From Phycisphaerae bacterium (GTDB lineage Bacteria; Planctomycetota; Phycisphaerae; UBA1845), in NCBI GenBank assembly GCA_024102815.1, contig JAGFJJ010000032.1, forward strand, positions 1-64,000: a stretch of 64,000 bases of DNA, written 5' to 3'. Made by a program: the position numbers and the translations under genes. The notes beneath the pieces are model-generated. The model worked only from the letters and a program-made list of their open reading frames with translations, did no database searches and was not told the DNA's origin. Position 1 is the stretch's first letter, and every line of letters begins with the position of its first letter. Shown here piece by piece: positions 8,768 to 20,191 of the stretch.

Positions 8768-9364
8768 TTAGCCGCCACCGGTCAGGGCCTTGCCCTGCTT
8801 GCGGATTACGTGCTCGCCCTGGTAACGGATACCCTTGCCCTTGTACGGTTCCGTCTTGCGCAGCGCCCGCACCTCGGCCGCAAACTGCCCGACGCGCTGC
8901 TTGTCAATTCCTCGAACAACGAATACAGCCGGTTCGTTGTCACCTCGCGTCTGCTCACGCTCCACGGTGACCTCGATACCCGCGGGAACGTCGACTTCGA
9001 ACTGGGAGCCGACGCCACGACGCCGGCCGGAGTACCCGATGTTCAGGTGGAGCTTCTTGCCCACCAGTTTGCAGTTGTACCCCGTGCCATAGATTTCGAG
9101 CCTTTCCTCGAATCCCTCCGTCACGCCGCGGACCATGTTGGCGAGCAGCGCCCGGGCCAGACCGTGGTTGGCTCGAATCTGCTTCTCATCGGAGGTCCGC
9201 GTGACCTCGATTTCCTTGCGGTCGGAATCGACGGCGATTTTCGCCCCGCGCGGCGTCCGCAGCGCCGATGTCCCCTTGGGACCGGTGACCGTCACCTCCT
9301 CCGGACCGACCTTCACGGTCACGCCGGAGGGTAGCGGAATGGGTTTCTTGCCGACACGAGACAT
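8768..9364 (-). CDS. rplF: 50S ribosomal protein L6
   Basis: The ATG at 9364 gives the canonical start MSRVGKKPIPLPSGV and 198 residues. Two L6 domain repeats are visible, and the second holds the family signature in the form GKGIRYQGEHVIRKQGKA near the C-terminus. That region contacts 23S rRNA near the factor-binding centre. There is a short insert near residues 110-125 (SGRRRGVGSQF). It lies between rpsH and rplR. Confidence 0.96.
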   Translation of the reverse strand: MSRVGKKPIPLPSGVTVKVGPEEVTVTGPKGTSALRTPRGAKIAVDSDRKEIEVTRTSDEKQIRANHGLARALLANMVRGVTEGFEERLEIYGTGYNCKLVGKKLHLNIGYSGRRRGVGSQFEVDVPAGIEVTVEREQTRGDNEPAVFVVRGIDKQRVGQFAAEVRALRKTEPYKGKGIRYQGEHVIRKQGKALTGGG

Positions 9365-9422
9365 CGCCCTGCTGCTCCACAAAAGCCGGTCGAATCGCCC
9401 CTGCGACCCGATCCGACGGGCA

Positions 9423-9818
9423 TCAATACACCTGACAAAGCACTTCGCCGCCGACGCGCTGCTCGCGACAGGCGCGATCACTCAGCACGCCCCGGCTCGT
9501 CGAAACGATATTCACACCGAGACCGTCCAGCACCCGGGGCAGCGTCTCCACACCCGAATAGGTGCGACACCCGACGCGGGAGATACGCTTCAGGTTATGA
9601 ATCACGTCCTCGCCGCGCGGTCCGTACTTCAACTCCACCCGAAGCATGCGCTTGGCGCCCACCTCGATCACGTCGTGGTCGTTGACGTATCCTTCTTCCT
9701 TCAGGACCCGGGCGATACCCTCCTTGATCTTGGAATAGGGCATCGAAACCGTCTTCTTGCGGGCCCTGGCGGCATTGCGAATCCGCGTGAGCATGTCCGC
9801 GATCGGATCACTCCACAT
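9423..9818 (-). CDS. rpsH: 30S ribosomal protein S8
   Basis: 131 residues beginning MWSDPIADMLTRIRNAARAR, with the C-terminal signature STSRGVLSDRACREQRVGGEVLC. S8 binds the central domain of 16S rRNA and in E. coli represses the spc operon. It is between rpsN and rplF, 58-60 bases from each. Confidence 0.97.
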   Translation of the reverse strand: MWSDPIADMLTRIRNAARARKKTVSMPYSKIKEGIARVLKEEGYVNDHDVIEVGAKRMLRVELKYGPRGEDVIHNLKRISRVGCRTYSGVETLPRVLDGLGVNIVSTSRGVLSDRACREQRVGGEVLCQVY

Positions 9819-9872
9819 ATACGCTCATCCTTCGGCAACCTTGCCGTATCTGCTCCGGCTCCTTGCGCCGGC

Positions 9873-10058
9873 TTACCAACTTGCCTTTCGCACCCCGGGA
9901 ATCAACCCTTCCAGGGCCATCTTCCGAAAACAAACGCGGCAAAGCCGGAACTTGCGGTAAACGGCACGAGACCGACCACAAACCGCACAGCGCCGCACGA
10001 CACGCGACGCGAACTTCGGTTGCTTCCTCGCCTTGTTGACCCACGCCGTCGTTGCCAT
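9873..10058 (-). CDS. rpsN: 30S ribosomal protein S14, type Z (zinc-binding)
   Basis: A 61-residue short S14 of the zinc-binding type, with Cys pairs in CAVCGR (near residue 24) and CRVCFR (near residue 40). The C-terminus ends [11 protein letters not shown] as in the family. Its ATG overlaps the TGA of rplE by one base (TGATG), suggesting coupled translation. Confidence 0.96.
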   Translation of the reverse strand: MATTAWVNKARKQPKFASRVVRRCAVCGRSRAVYRKFRLCRVCFRKMALEGLIPGVRKASW

Positions 10059-10615
10059 CAGTTCGCCTGCGCTTCCGTCCTGCGAAACGGCATGCCCAGC
10101 TCGCGCAACAGCGCCCGAGCAGCCTGGTCATTCTCCGCCGTTGTAACAAACGTAATGTTCATACCCTGGGTCATGGTGATCTTGGAGAGATCGATCTCCG
10201 GAAACACCGACTGATCCGCCACACCCATGGTATAGTTCCCGCGACCGTCGAAGCTCCGCGGATTCAGTCCGCGAAAGTCGCGGAAACGGGGAATCGCCGT
10301 GTTGATGAGCCGGTCCACGAACTCGTACATCCGCTGCCCGCGGAGCGTCACCCGGCATCCGATGGGCATGTCCTGTCGCGTCTTGAAGTTCGACACGGCC
10401 TTGTGGGCCCGAGTTACCTGCGGCTTCTGACCGGTAATCTGCGTCAAGTCCGCCACGGCCACATCGTTACGCGTCTTGTCCGTCGCGGGAGAGCCCGTTC
10501 CCATCGACACGATGACCTTGGTGAGGCGGGGAACAGCCATGACGTTGTTCAGGCCGAGCTCCTCCTGCAGCCGGGTCACAATTTCCTTGCGATATCGTTC
10601 CATCAACCTGGCCAT
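10058..10615 (-). CDS. rplE: 50S ribosomal protein L5
   Basis: A 5S-rRNA-binding protein with the core [15 protein letters not shown], the segment [22 protein letters not shown] and the C-terminal [11 protein letters not shown]. The ATG at 10615 is chosen (185 residues) because AGGGTG lies just upstream. GTG at 10621 and ATG at 10603 are possible alternatives. It lies between rplX and rpsN. Confidence 0.96.
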   Translation of the reverse strand: MARLMERYRKEIVTRLQEELGLNNVMAVPRLTKVIVSMGTGSPATDKTRNDVAVADLTQITGQKPQVTRAHKAVSNFKTRQDMPIGCRVTLRGQRMYEFVDRLINTAIPRFRDFRGLNPRSFDGRGNYTMGVADQSVFPEIDLSKITMTQGMNITFVTTAENDQAARALLRELGMPFRRTEAQAN

Positions 10616-10631
10616 GACCACACCCTGAAAT

Positions 10632-11003
10632 CTACTTCCTTGCCGCGCCGCCCGCGGACTCCGACCGTGTCAGTGAATGCAATGTCTGTCCGGAAACCGT
10701 AACGCGTTTCTTCGAGCGCACGCGCCCCTGATCATCCCGCACGGTTTCAAAGCGAACCCGCCGCCCCTTGCCGGCCCCGCTGTCCAGCGGAAGTACGTTG
10801 GACACGTGGATCGGCGCCTCCTTCTGGAGCCGTCCGCCTTGGGGGCTGCGACGCGTCGGACGGACGTGCCGATAGACCATATTCACGCCTTCCACGACCA
10901 CAAGCCCGCGCTGGCGGTCCACGCGAAGCACTTTGCCCCGCCGACCGCGATGATCGCCGCTGATGACCTCGACAGTGTCGTTCTTTCGAATATGGGCGGC
11001 CAT
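10632..11003 (-). CDS. rplX: 50S ribosomal protein L24
   Basis: The ATG at 11003 gives 123 residues beginning [20 protein letters not shown], the KOW domain of L24. The block [16 protein letters not shown] and the C-terminal [12 protein letters not shown] segment also match. L24 initiates 50S assembly on 23S rRNA. A TTG nine bases upstream is a weaker alternative start. Confidence 0.95.
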   Translation of the reverse strand: MAAHIRKNDTVEVISGDHRGRRGKVLRVDRQRGLVVVEGVNMVYRHVRPTRRSPQGGRLQKEAPIHVSNVLPLDSGAGKGRRVRFETVRDDQGRVRSKKRVTVSGQTLHSLTRSESAGGAARK

Positions 11004-11046
11004 GTTCCTCAACGTCCCTTCCGAGCAATCGCCACGAACCCGCCGG

Positions 11047-11463
11047 TCAGACGACTTCCTCCGCCAGCGAGATGATCTTCATGAAGTTCTTCTCGCGAAG
11101 TTCACGGGCGACCGGACCGAAAATGCGCGTGCCCCGCGGCTCACCCTTCTCGTCGATCAACACGACGGCGTTGCTGTCGAACCGCACGTAACTCCCGTCG
11201 GGACGACGCGTGGGCGCCCGCATCCTGACGACGACGGCCCGGGCCTTTCGCCGCTTCGAACGATCCTTCCGACTACTGCCGCCGGAAAAATCGCTGTTGG
11301 GAAGCGACTTTTTCACCGCGACCAGAACGATGTCCCCGATCTTGGCCGTCTTCAGGCGGTATTTCCCATGTTTGGATGTACTGCCCTTGTATACGTTAAA
11401 CACCATCGCCGCTTTGGCACCGGTGTTATCCGCCACATCCACCATGGTCTGCATTTGAATCAT
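11047..11463 (-). CDS. rplN: 50S ribosomal protein L14
   Basis: 138 residues beginning [20 protein letters not shown] and ending with the conserved [16 protein letters not shown]. Compared with the usual 122 residues there is an insert of about 15 ([20 protein letters not shown]) after the VLVAVKK strand. The [14 protein letters not shown] signature is intact. It contacts L19 and the 16S rRNA in an intersubunit bridge. Confidence 0.96.
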   Translation of the reverse strand: MIQMQTMVDVADNTGAKAAMVFNVYKGSTSKHGKYRLKTAKIGDIVLVAVKKSLPNSDFSGGSSRKDRSKRRKARAVVVRMRAPTRRPDGSYVRFDSNAVVLIDEKGEPRGTRIFGPVARELREKNFMKIISLAEEVV

Positions 11464-11523
11464 GATTCACACCGCCGGCATCCAACTCGAACCGGACGCC
11501 CTACGTTTGTTGTCCAATCGTCG

Positions 11524-11820
11524 TCACGCGCCGGGTTGTGCATCGCTTCGCACGATCCGCACGAGGCGCCACGACTTCATCTTCGAATACCGCCGGCATT
11601 CCGCCAGTTCGACCAGGTCGCCGACCGATGCCTCGTTCTTCTCGTCGTGTGCGTGCAGCATGGTCGAGCGGCGCAGAAACTTGCCGTACTTCCTGTGACG
11701 AGAGAGAAACTCGAACCGAGCACGAATCGTCTTGTCTCCGCTGCGTGCGACCACCGTACAGATGCGCCGATCACGCTTCCCGCGCTCCGTCGTGGCTTCT
11801 ACCGTCGCCGTTGCCGTCAT
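11524..11820 (-). CDS. rpsQ: 30S ribosomal protein S17
   Basis: 98 residues from the ATG at 11820. The S17 OB-fold is seen in TVVARSGDKTIRARFEF, HRKYGKFLRRST and HDEKNEASVGDLVELAECRRYSKMKSWRLVRIV. It binds the 5' domain of 16S rRNA. It lies between rpmC and rplN in the normal order. Confidence 0.95.
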   Translation of the reverse strand: MTATATVEATTERGKRDRRICTVVARSGDKTIRARFEFLSRHRKYGKFLRRSTMLHAHDEKNEASVGDLVELAECRRYSKMKSWRLVRIVRSDAQPGA

Positions 11821-11925
11821 ATGTCCCGTCGCTCCTGGCGCTTCGACCTTCGATCCTGAATCCAATCTACGACGCTTATCCGACCCGCCGTGACGGGATC
11901 AGCCCGCCACCGCAATCATCCCTAT

Positions 11926-12174
11926 TTAGCCGCGCCGGCGCCGGGCCGCTTCGGCTTCCAGTCTGCGCTGGCGCTGTTCGATATCACGTTCGCCTCGCTC
12001 CCGCAGAACTGTCAGGATTCGCGCAATGGAGCGCTTGGCCGCGGTAAGCTGATGCGGATTCTCCAGCTTCTCCGTCACGGCCTGGGAACGCAGGTCGAAA
12101 GCGTGCCGCCGAAGCTGCTCCAACTCGACATGCAGCTCCTCGGACTTCATTTCCCTGATTTCCGCAATCTTCAT
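11926..12174 (-). CDS. rpmC: 50S ribosomal protein L29
   Basis: 82 residues. The N-terminal helix MKIAEIREMKSEELHVELEQ and the second helix HQLTAAKRSIARILTVLRER are typical. The tail is longer than usual and strongly basic (about 15 extra residues). L29 sits at the peptide exit next to L23. It starts 19 bases after rplP. Confidence 0.94.
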   Translation of the reverse strand: MKIAEIREMKSEELHVELEQLRRHAFDLRSQAVTEKLENPHQLTAAKRSIARILTVLRERGERDIEQRQRRLEAEAARRRRG

Positions 12175-12193
12175 CGATGCACGCTCCTACGCA

Positions 12194-12613
12194 TCAAAGC
12201 GTGTGACGACGCTTCACGAAACGGCAACGGCAGGGCATCTTGTTCGCCACGCGCATCAGCGCCTGGCGGGCAACCTCTTCCTCCACGCCGGCCAGCTCGT
12301 ACATGACCGTTCCGGTCTTGACGATGGCAACCCAGAATGCCGGGTCGCCCTTGCCCTTGCCCATACGCGTTTCCAGCGGCTTGGCCGAAACGGGCTTGTG
12401 CGGAAACAACCGCACATACACACGCCCTTCGCGTCGCAGGAAGTGTGTCGCGGCGACGCGACCGGCCTCGATCTGCCGACCGGTCACCCAGCCGGAATCC
12501 AGCGCCTGGAGGCCGTACTCGCCAAACGACACGCTGTTCCCGCGCGTCGCGTTTCCGCGAACCCGGCCGCGTTGGCTCTTGCGCCATTTGACCCGCTTGG
12601 GCATCAAGGCCAT
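12194..12613 (-). CDS. rplP: 50S ribosomal protein L16
   Basis: 139 residues with [14 protein letters not shown] at the N-terminus, [15 protein letters not shown], and the signature [18 protein letters not shown]16 helps position A-site tRNA. The Arg in the GR-x-R region that E. coli hydroxylates lies within [13 protein letters not shown] context. It lies between rpsC and rpmC. Confidence 0.96.
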   Translation of the reverse strand: MALMPKRVKWRKSQRGRVRGNATRGNSVSFGEYGLQALDSGWVTGRQIEAGRVAATHFLRREGRVYVRLFPHKPVSAKPLETRMGKGKGDPAFWVAIVKTGTVMYELAGVEEEVARQALMRVANKMPCRCRFVKRRHTL

Positions 12614-12699
12614 GACTTAACAGCTCCCCTTCAATCGCCTCGCCGAATCCGACCCGAACCAGAGCGAACGACAGGCCCTTGCCTGTCCAAACGCCCCCG

Positions 12700-13407
12700 T
12701 TAGCCGCGCTTGCCGCGCCGGCCGTCGCGTCCACGACCCTGCGGACGAGCTTCCTCGTCAATCTGTTCCTCGCCGTACCGCCCCAGATACAGCCACACCT
12801 TCACACCGATCGTCCCGTACGTCGTCCGGCAGGTGGCCACCCCGTAATCCACGTGGGCCTGGAGCGTATGGAGCGGCACCGAGCCGCGAATCTGCGTCTC
12901 GCAGCGGGCCATTTCCGCCCCGCCGAGCCGCCCCTTGCACATGATCTTGATTCCCAGGCACCCCGCCGCCATCGCTGCCTCGATGCGCTGCTTCATCACC
13001 CGGCGGAACGCAGCCCGCTTCTTGAGCTGCTCCGAGATCGCCTCCGCGATGAGCTTGGCGTTGAGGTCCGGCTGCTTGATCTCCATGATGTTGAGCGAGA
13101 TCTTGCGGTCGACCAGGTTCTCGAGCGCTTCCTTGAGCTTGTCCACCTCGGCCCCCTTGGGACCGATCACCAGACCCGGTCGGGCGGTATGCAGAATGAT
13201 CCGCACATCGTCACGCGTGCGCTCAATGTCCACCTTGGCGACGGCCGCGTAGGGCGGCTGCTGGTTCAGACGCTCGTCCACGAACTTGCGGATGCGCTGA
13301 TCCTCCACCAGGAACTCACCGAAGGCCGCCTTGGGGGCGTACCAGCGAGAGCGCCAGTGCTCCGTCACACCGATGCGAAACCCGATTGGATGCGTCTTCT
13401 GACCCAC
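12700..13407 (-). CDS. rpsC: 30S ribosomal protein S3
   Basis: Started at GTG 13407, giving the canonical (M)GQKTHPIGFRIGVTEHWRSRW start and 235 residues. The KH domain has GLVIGPKGAEVDKLKEAL (GxxG loop near residue 80). The C-terminal domain has MKQRIEAAMAAGCLGIKIM and the signature RLGGAEMARCE. S3 forms part of the mRNA entry channel and helicase. The C-terminal tail is rich in Arg/Gly. Confidence 0.96.
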   Translation of the reverse strand: MGQKTHPIGFRIGVTEHWRSRWYAPKAAFGEFLVEDQRIRKFVDERLNQQPPYAAVAKVDIERTRDDVRIILHTARPGLVIGPKGAEVDKLKEALENLVDRKISLNIMEIKQPDLNAKLIAEAISEQLKKRAAFRRVMKQRIEAAMAAGCLGIKIMCKGRLGGAEMARCETQIRGSVPLHTLQAHVDYGVATCRTTYGTIGVKVWLYLGRYGEEQIDEEARPQGRGRDGRRGKRG

Positions 13408-13432
13408 CAGCCAACACTCCGTCGGTCGCCTG

Positions 13433-13804
13433 TTACGACGCCTCTTCCTGCCCTGTTCTTCGATCCCGCTCGGTGACCACCACCGTGATATGGCTCGTAC
13501 GCCGGGCAATGGGGTGCGCCCGGCCGCGATCCTTCGGCTGCCACCGGCGATAGTAAGGCCCGCCGTCCACCCGGGCATCCGTCACCACCAGATCCCCGAC
13601 GCTGGCCTCCGCCTCGCTGGCGTTGGCCATCGCCGACCGCAACACGTTGCGGATGAAATAAGCCGCCCGGCGACGGTTGAACCGCAGTTGCTCCACGGCT
13701 TCGTCGCAGCGCTGCCCCCGGATCAGGTCGATCACCAGGCGGGCTTTGCGCGGAGCGATCCGTGCGAAGCGATGCCGTGCCGTCCACTGCCGCAAACCGT
13801 CCAT
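13433..13804 (-). CDS. rplV: 50S ribosomal protein L22
   Basis: 123 residues. The core RIAPRKARLVIDLIRGQRCDEA is followed by the beta-hairpin and the signature PKDRGRAHPIARRTSHITVVV. The hairpin lines the nascent-peptide exit tunnel. It lies 25 bases upstream of rpsC and 50 bases downstream of rpsS. Confidence 0.96.
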   Translation of the reverse strand: MDGLRQWTARHRFARIAPRKARLVIDLIRGQRCDEAVEQLRFNRRRAAYFIRNVLRSAMANASEAEASVGDLVVTDARVDGGPYYRRWQPKDRGRAHPIARRTSHITVVVTERDRRTGQEEAS

Positions 13805-13854
13805 CGTCCGTCATCTCCAGAGCGGAAAGCGCCGGCTTCCCGCCGAGCAAGGTA

Positions 13855-14130
13855 CTACTTACCGGCGGCCTTCTTGCCACCGTGGCCCCGGAACGACCGC
13901 GTAAGGCTGAATTCCCCAAGTTTGTGCCCGACCATGTCCTCGGTCACATACACCTGGTGAAACGTCTTGCCGTTGTGCACCTCAAAGCGCTGGCCGACAA
14001 ACTCCGGGACGATCGTGCACCGACGCGCCCACGTGCGAACCACGCCGCCTGCGCCGCCCGCCTTCTGCCGCTGCACCTTGAGGAACAGCTTCTGGTCGAC
14101 GTACGGGCCTTTCTTTGCCGATCTCGCCAT
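13855..14130 (-). CDS. rpsS: 30S ribosomal protein S19
   Basis: 91 residues from the ATG at 14130 ([19 protein letters not shown]), with an AGGTG ribosome-binding site eight bases upstream. The middle [21 protein letters not shown] and the C-terminal [21 protein letters not shown] are diagnostic. It is located in the 30S head next to S13. Confidence 0.96.
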   Translation of the reverse strand: MARSAKKGPYVDQKLFLKVQRQKAGGAGGVVRTWARRCTIVPEFVGQRFEVHNGKTFHQVYVTEDMVGHKLGEFSLTRSFRGHGGKKAAGK

Positions 14131-14214
14131 CGATCGCACCTTCCGGATTCAAATCCCAACACACACGTTCGCGACGGATCAAACCCGCCGCGACAATTCC
14201 CCAAACTGCAAAGC

Positions 14215-15081
14215 CTACTTCTTCGGCGTCGGCAACTGGCCGTAGCGCACACTCCGCCGTCGCCGCAGTATCCGGCGATTGGAAATCTTCTTTGGATTCC
14301 GAGTCCGGCCGCCCTTGGCCAGCTTGCCCCGCGGGCTGCACGGATGCCGGCCGCCGCCGCTTCGACCCTCGCCACCGCCCAGCGGGTGAGCAACGGGGTT
14401 CATCGCGGTTCCGCGAACATGCGGGCGACGACCGCGATGCCGCGTGCGACCGGCCTTGCCCCACCGAACATTCTGGTGCTCGGCGTTGCCCAATTGACCG
14501 ATGGTCGCACGGCACTCGACGCGGACCTCCCGAATTTCACCCGAGGGAAGCTGGAGCGTCGCCCAATTGTTGTTGCGGGCCATCAGACGGGCCGCCCCGC
14601 CCGCACTGCGAACGAGCTTTCCGCCCTGCCCGATGTTCATCTCGATATTGTGGATTTCGAAGCCGGGGGGAACGTACTTCAGCGGCATGGCGTTGCCCAC
14701 CTTGGGCTCGACACGCTCGCCGCTCTCCACCGTCTTACCCGCGGTCAGTCCCACCGGAGCCAGGATGTATCGCTTTTCGCCGTCGGCGTATTCGAGGAGG
14801 GCAATATGGCAGGATCGGTTGGGATCGTATTCGACGGAGACGACTTTCGCGGGGATGCCGTCCTTGTTGCGCTTGAAGTCGATAATGCGGTACAAACGAC
14901 GAGCGCCACCCCCACGATGTCGCGTGGTGATCTTGCCGTGGTGGTTGCGACCACCCTTCCGAGCCAATCGGCGCAGCAGGGACTTTTCCGGCCGCTTCTT
15001 CTTGTCGGTCAGCTCCTTGAAGTCGTTGACCGACGAATTGCGGCGTCCTGCCGTCGTTGGGTTGTATGTGGTAATGCCCAT
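14215..15081 (-). CDS. rplB: 50S ribosomal protein L2
   Basis: A 288-residue L2, needed for subunit joining and the peptidyl transferase centre. It has the central [17 protein letters not shown]-type block and the NMIGQGGK-like [14 protein letters not shown]. The near-universal motif NPVDHPHGGGEGR is here [13 protein letters not shown]: the His equivalent to E. coli His229 is kept, while Asp228 and His231 are replaced by Ala and Leu. Position between rplW and rpsS is standard. Confidence 0.97.
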   Translation of the reverse strand: MGITTYNPTTAGRRNSSVNDFKELTDKKKRPEKSLLRRLARKGGRNHHGKITTRHRGGGARRLYRIIDFKRNKDGIPAKVVSVEYDPNRSCHIALLEYADGEKRYILAPVGLTAGKTVESGERVEPKVGNAMPLKYVPPGFEIHNIEMNIGQGGKLVRSAGGAARLMARNNNWATLQLPSGEIREVRVECRATIGQLGNAEHQNVRWGKAGRTRHRGRRPHVRGTAMNPVAHPLGGGEGRSGGGRHPCSPRGKLAKGGRTRNPKKISNRRILRRRRSVRYGQLPTPKK

Positions 15082-15125
15082 CGTCTCACCTGCGCAACGC
15101 TTGACCCGACCCGTCCCCTTCGTTC

Positions 15126-15437
15126 CTAGAACAGATCAATGTGGGAGTTCGGATCGAGAACAACGACTGCCTTCTTCCATGCCGCGGTTCGGCCGATCTT
15201 GAACCGATACCGCCGCGACTTACCCTGCCGATTCGACGTCCGCACGCTCTGCACCTTGACGTTGTAAATCTTCTCCACGGCGTCGCGAATCTGCGGCTTG
15301 GACGCCTTGGGGTGAACGTCGAACGTATACGAACCACCCCGCGCCTGCCGCGAACCCGTGCTCTCGTGTGACTGCTGGGCCTGGTGCGTACTCTTTTCCG
15401 TGATGATCGGCCGCTTGATAACGTCGTATATGTCCAT
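15126..15437 (-). CDS. rplW: 50S ribosomal protein L23
   Basis: 103 residues: [18 protein letters not shown] at the N-terminus, [24 protein letters not shown] in the middle and a basic loop [22 protein letters not shown]23 docks trigger factor and SRP at the exit tunnel. It has a short Ser/Gln/Arg-rich insert near residues 19-35. Confidence 0.96.
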   Translation of the reverse strand: MDIYDVIKRPIITEKSTHQAQQSHESTGSRQARGGSYTFDVHPKASKPQIRDAVEKIYNVKVQSVRTSNRQGKSRRYRFKIGRTAAWKKAVVVLDPNSHIDLF

Positions 15438-15452
15438 TGCACACCTCCGCCG

Positions 15453-16112
15453 TCAATTGCGACCGCCACTGCCCCAGGGCAGCCCGGCGAGCGACGCAGT
15501 AAAGCGTTCGAACGCCGGCTTGGTGAACACCAGCTTCTTGCGCCGCAGCACCGCATACGCGTTCAGATCGTCAACCACCATCGCCTGCGAACGCGGGAGA
15601 TTCCGGCACGACAGATGCACGTTGGCATTCGGCGCCTCGACGGCCAGCAGGCAACCCCGCTCCGCACCGAGCGCCGCGAAAATGCCGGCCATCGTCTTGG
15701 TCTTGGGCTGCGACAGAGACAGCCCGTCGAGGATCAGCACGTCTTCCGCCTGAAGCTTGGCCAGGACGGCATTCGCCCGAGCCAGGCGTCGCATGGCCCG
15801 GGGAAGTTCCTTGACGCGACCCGGAATCCTCCGCCCAAAGGCCCGACCGCCGCCACGGCGGATGGGTGTACGAATCTGCCCCATGCGGGCGTTGCCCGTT
15901 CCCTTCTGGCGATAGAGCTTGCGGGTCGAGCCTTCCACGTCCGATTTCCGCTTGGTCCTGGCGCTGCGCTGCCGCTGGCGATCCAGGAACGCCACGATGG
16001 CCTGCTTGAGCAGGCTGGCGCGGACCTGTCCGCCAAGCAGTTCGGGATCGACAGACATCTCACCCTGCCGCTTGCCCTGAATATCCACCACCGGAACCGC
16101 CAACATGGCCAT
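15453..16112 (-). CDS. rplD: 50S ribosomal protein L4
   Basis: 219 residues with the loop signature KLYRQKGTGNARMGQIRTP and RRGGGRAFG, and the C-terminal NLPRSQAMVVDDLNAYAVL. L4 lines the exit tunnel and in E. coli regulates the S10 operon. The ATG directly abuts the stop codon of rplC with no gap. Confidence 0.96.
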   Translation of the reverse strand: MAMLAVPVVDIQGKRQGEMSVDPELLGGQVRASLLKQAIVAFLDRQRQRSARTKRKSDVEGSTRKLYRQKGTGNARMGQIRTPIRRGGGRAFGRRIPGRVKELPRAMRRLARANAVLAKLQAEDVLILDGLSLSQPKTKTMAGIFAALGAERGCLLAVEAPNANVHLSCRNLPRSQAMVVDDLNAYAVLRRKKLVFTKPAFERFTASLAGLPWGSGGRN

Positions 16113-16760
16113 CTAGCCTCTCTTCTTCGACTTCTCGACGAGAACCGTTCCGCCATTGGGGCCGGGAACACTGCCGGCGATCAGAAGCAGATCGTTGTCC
16201 GCATCGATCCCGACCAGCTTCAGATTGGTCATCGCGCAGCGGACGTCGCCCATCTGGCCGCCCATGCGCTTGCCCTTCTTGATGCAGCGGCCTCGCCCGC
16301 GACTGCCCGAGGCGCCGATGCCGCCCGGTGAGCGGTGCTTTCGCTCCGTACCGTGCGATGCGGACATGCCGCCGAATCCGTGGCGCTTCATGACACCGGC
16401 GTAGCCTTTGCCCTTGGTCGTGCCGCGAACGTCGACATGGCCGACGCCCTCACGGAACAGCTCGACGGTCAATACCTCGCCCCGACCCACGTCGGCCGCG
16501 TCATCCAGCCGCACTTCGCGGATGAACCGCTTCGGACCGGTCTTCGCCACCGCGCAATGACCGATGATCGGCTTGGTCGAGCGATGCGGCTTGACATCGG
16601 CAAAGCCGAGCTGCACAGCGTCATAGCCGTCCGTATCGGTCGACTTGACCTGGAGAACGATGCAAGGACCGGCCTTGACCACCGTGACGGGCGTAACCGC
16701 CCCGCCCTCGCCGATCACGCGAGTCATTCCGATTTTGGTACCCAACAATGCCGGTTTCAT
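16113..16760 (-). CDS. rplC: 50S ribosomal protein L3
   Basis: 215 residues beginning [20 protein letters not shown]. The signature [17 protein letters not shown] and the peptidyl-transferase loop with the [15 protein letters not shown] segment are present. It lies between rpsJ and rplD but is separated from rpsJ by a 143-base leader containing a perfect hairpin. Confidence 0.97.
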   Translation of the reverse strand: MKPALLGTKIGMTRVIGEGGAVTPVTVVKAGPCIVLQVKSTDTDGYDAVQLGFADVKPHRSTKPIIGHCAVAKTGPKRFIREVRLDDAADVGRGEVLTVELFREGVGHVDVRGTTKGKGYAGVMKRHGFGGMSASHGTERKHRSPGGIGASGSRGRGRCIKKGKRMGGQMGDVRCAMTNLKLVGIDADNDLLLIAGSVPGPNGGTVLVEKSKKRG

Positions 16761-16815
16761 ACGACACCGCTAACACAAACCGTCCGCATGACCGGATCGG
16801 CCATTTTTGACAACA

Positions 16816-16835
16816 CGTACCATGAGGCTGGTACG
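16816..16835 (-). promoter_or_regulatory. Hairpin in the rpsJ-rplC intergenic leader
   Basis: A perfect 7-bp inverted repeat CGTACCA / TGGTACG with a 6-base loop lies in the 143-base gap between rpsJ and rplC. No clear run of U follows on the transcribed strand, so it is more likely a regulatory or processing hairpin than a terminator. It could serve autogenous control; that is inference. Confidence 0.4.
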
Positions 16836-16903
16836 CCGGAAATAATGAAAAGGGTCGAACGGGCAGCGACCGACGCCGCCCCATCTCGAACCGTGACGAT
16901 CCG

Positions 16904-17215
<312 letters not shown>

Positions 17216-17279
17216 GCTTCTGACATCCTGCATAAGACGAACGCTACCCGCATCCTCCGCGAATAGCGACAGACGGGCA

Positions 17280-17307
17280 AGGATAACAGGCTTCAACGCC
17301 GTGTCAA
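17280..17307 (-). promoter_or_regulatory. Putative promoter of the S10-spc-alpha cluster
   Basis: On the minus strand a perfect -35 TTGACA (17307-17302) and a -10 TATCCT (17285-17280) are separated by 16 bases. The predicted start near 17273 leaves a leader of about 58 bases before rpsJ. This allows the ribosomal cluster to be transcribed independently of fusA upstream. Confidence 0.6.
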
Positions 17308-17430
17308 CGGGTTGTTAAGCAAATCTTCGAGCCCCGCAAACTGCCGCCCCAGTCCGCTTCGAATCCGTCGGCCCGCAACCGGAGGACCTTCCCCGGGCAG
17401 AACCCTCTTTCGGGATCCATGCCAACTCCG

Positions 17431-17445
17431 AGGGGGACCCGCCCC

Positions 17446-17447
<2 letters not shown>
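17431..17447 (-). terminator. Weak GC hairpin at the fusA stop codon
   Basis: AGGGGG and CCCCCT can pair around a 5-base loop, overlapping the fusA stop codon. There is no U-tract, so this is at best a weak or Rho-assisted terminator between fusA and the rpsJ promoter. Confidence 0.25.
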
Positions 17448-19515
<2,068 letters not shown>

Positions 19516-19587
19516 TGCAGGAACCTCAGCCGCAATACCTGTGCAAAGCAGTCGGCGCGCGTGTCGACCGGAAAATAAAGGCGAAAC

Positions 19588-19614
19588 GAGCCTGCCCCGT
19601 GTCGGGACAGGCTC
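19588..19614 (-). terminator. Strong hairpin between rpsG and fusA (terminator or attenuator)
   Basis: The arms GAGCCTG and CAGGCTC enclose a further CCCG/CGGG pairing, giving a stem of about 12 bp with one U-G pair and a 3-base loop. It begins 27 bases after the rpsG stop codon. The downstream strand reads GTTTCGCCTTTATTTTCC, an imperfect U-rich tract. It could reduce read-through into fusA or set the rpsG/fusA ratio. Confidence 0.5.
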
Positions 19615-19641
19615 GTGGCAATATCATCGTCGCATGTTCTT

Positions 19642-20118
19642 CTACCACGCGAAGTGGGAGAAGGCTTTGTTGGCCTCGGCCATGCGATGCACGTTTTCCC
19701 GCTGCGTTACCGCGGTGCCTTCCCCACGATAGGCATCAATGATCTCCTGGGCGAGACGGTCCGCCATGGGACGACCCTTCTTCGCCCGCGCGGCGTCACG
19801 CATCCATCGAATGGCCAGCGCCTGCTGGCGCCGCCGGTTCACCGGCATCGGCACCTGGTAGTTGCTGCCACCGACGCGCTTGGAGCGAACCTCGACGTTC
19901 GGCTTGCAGTTCTCGATGGCCTGCGTGAAGACCTTGTCCGGCGGCTCGTCCTTGACGCGGCGGGAGACGATATCCATCGCCCCGTACACCGCCCGCGTCG
20001 CCGCGCTCTTCTTGCCGTCCAGCATGACGGCGTTGATGAACTTGGATACGAGCATGCTGTTGAAGCGCGTGTCCGCCGCGAGCTGCTCGGAAGAATGCGT
20101 GAATTTCTTGAACGCCAT
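19642..20118 (-). CDS. rpsG: 30S ribosomal protein S7
   Basis: 158 residues from the ATG at 20118. Diagnostic parts are [42 protein letters not shown] and [22 protein letters not shown]7 organises the 30S head and contacts the E-site. An open frame continues upstream of this ATG, but the conserved S7 start is here. It is separated from rpsL by bioY, an unusual arrangement. Confidence 0.96.
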   Translation of the reverse strand: MAFKKFTHSSEQLAADTRFNSMLVSKFINAVMLDGKKSAATRAVYGAMDIVSRRVKDEPPDKVFTQAIENCKPNVEVRSKRVGGSNYQVPMPVNRRRQQALAIRWMRDAARAKKGRPMADRLAQEIIDAYRGEGTAVTQRENVHRMAEANKAFSHFAW

Positions 20119-20191
20119 AAGACCGATTCCCGTCACAAACCTCGCGGCACCCGCCGCTACCGCCAACGCCTGTCGGATCCTCTCCCGGAAT

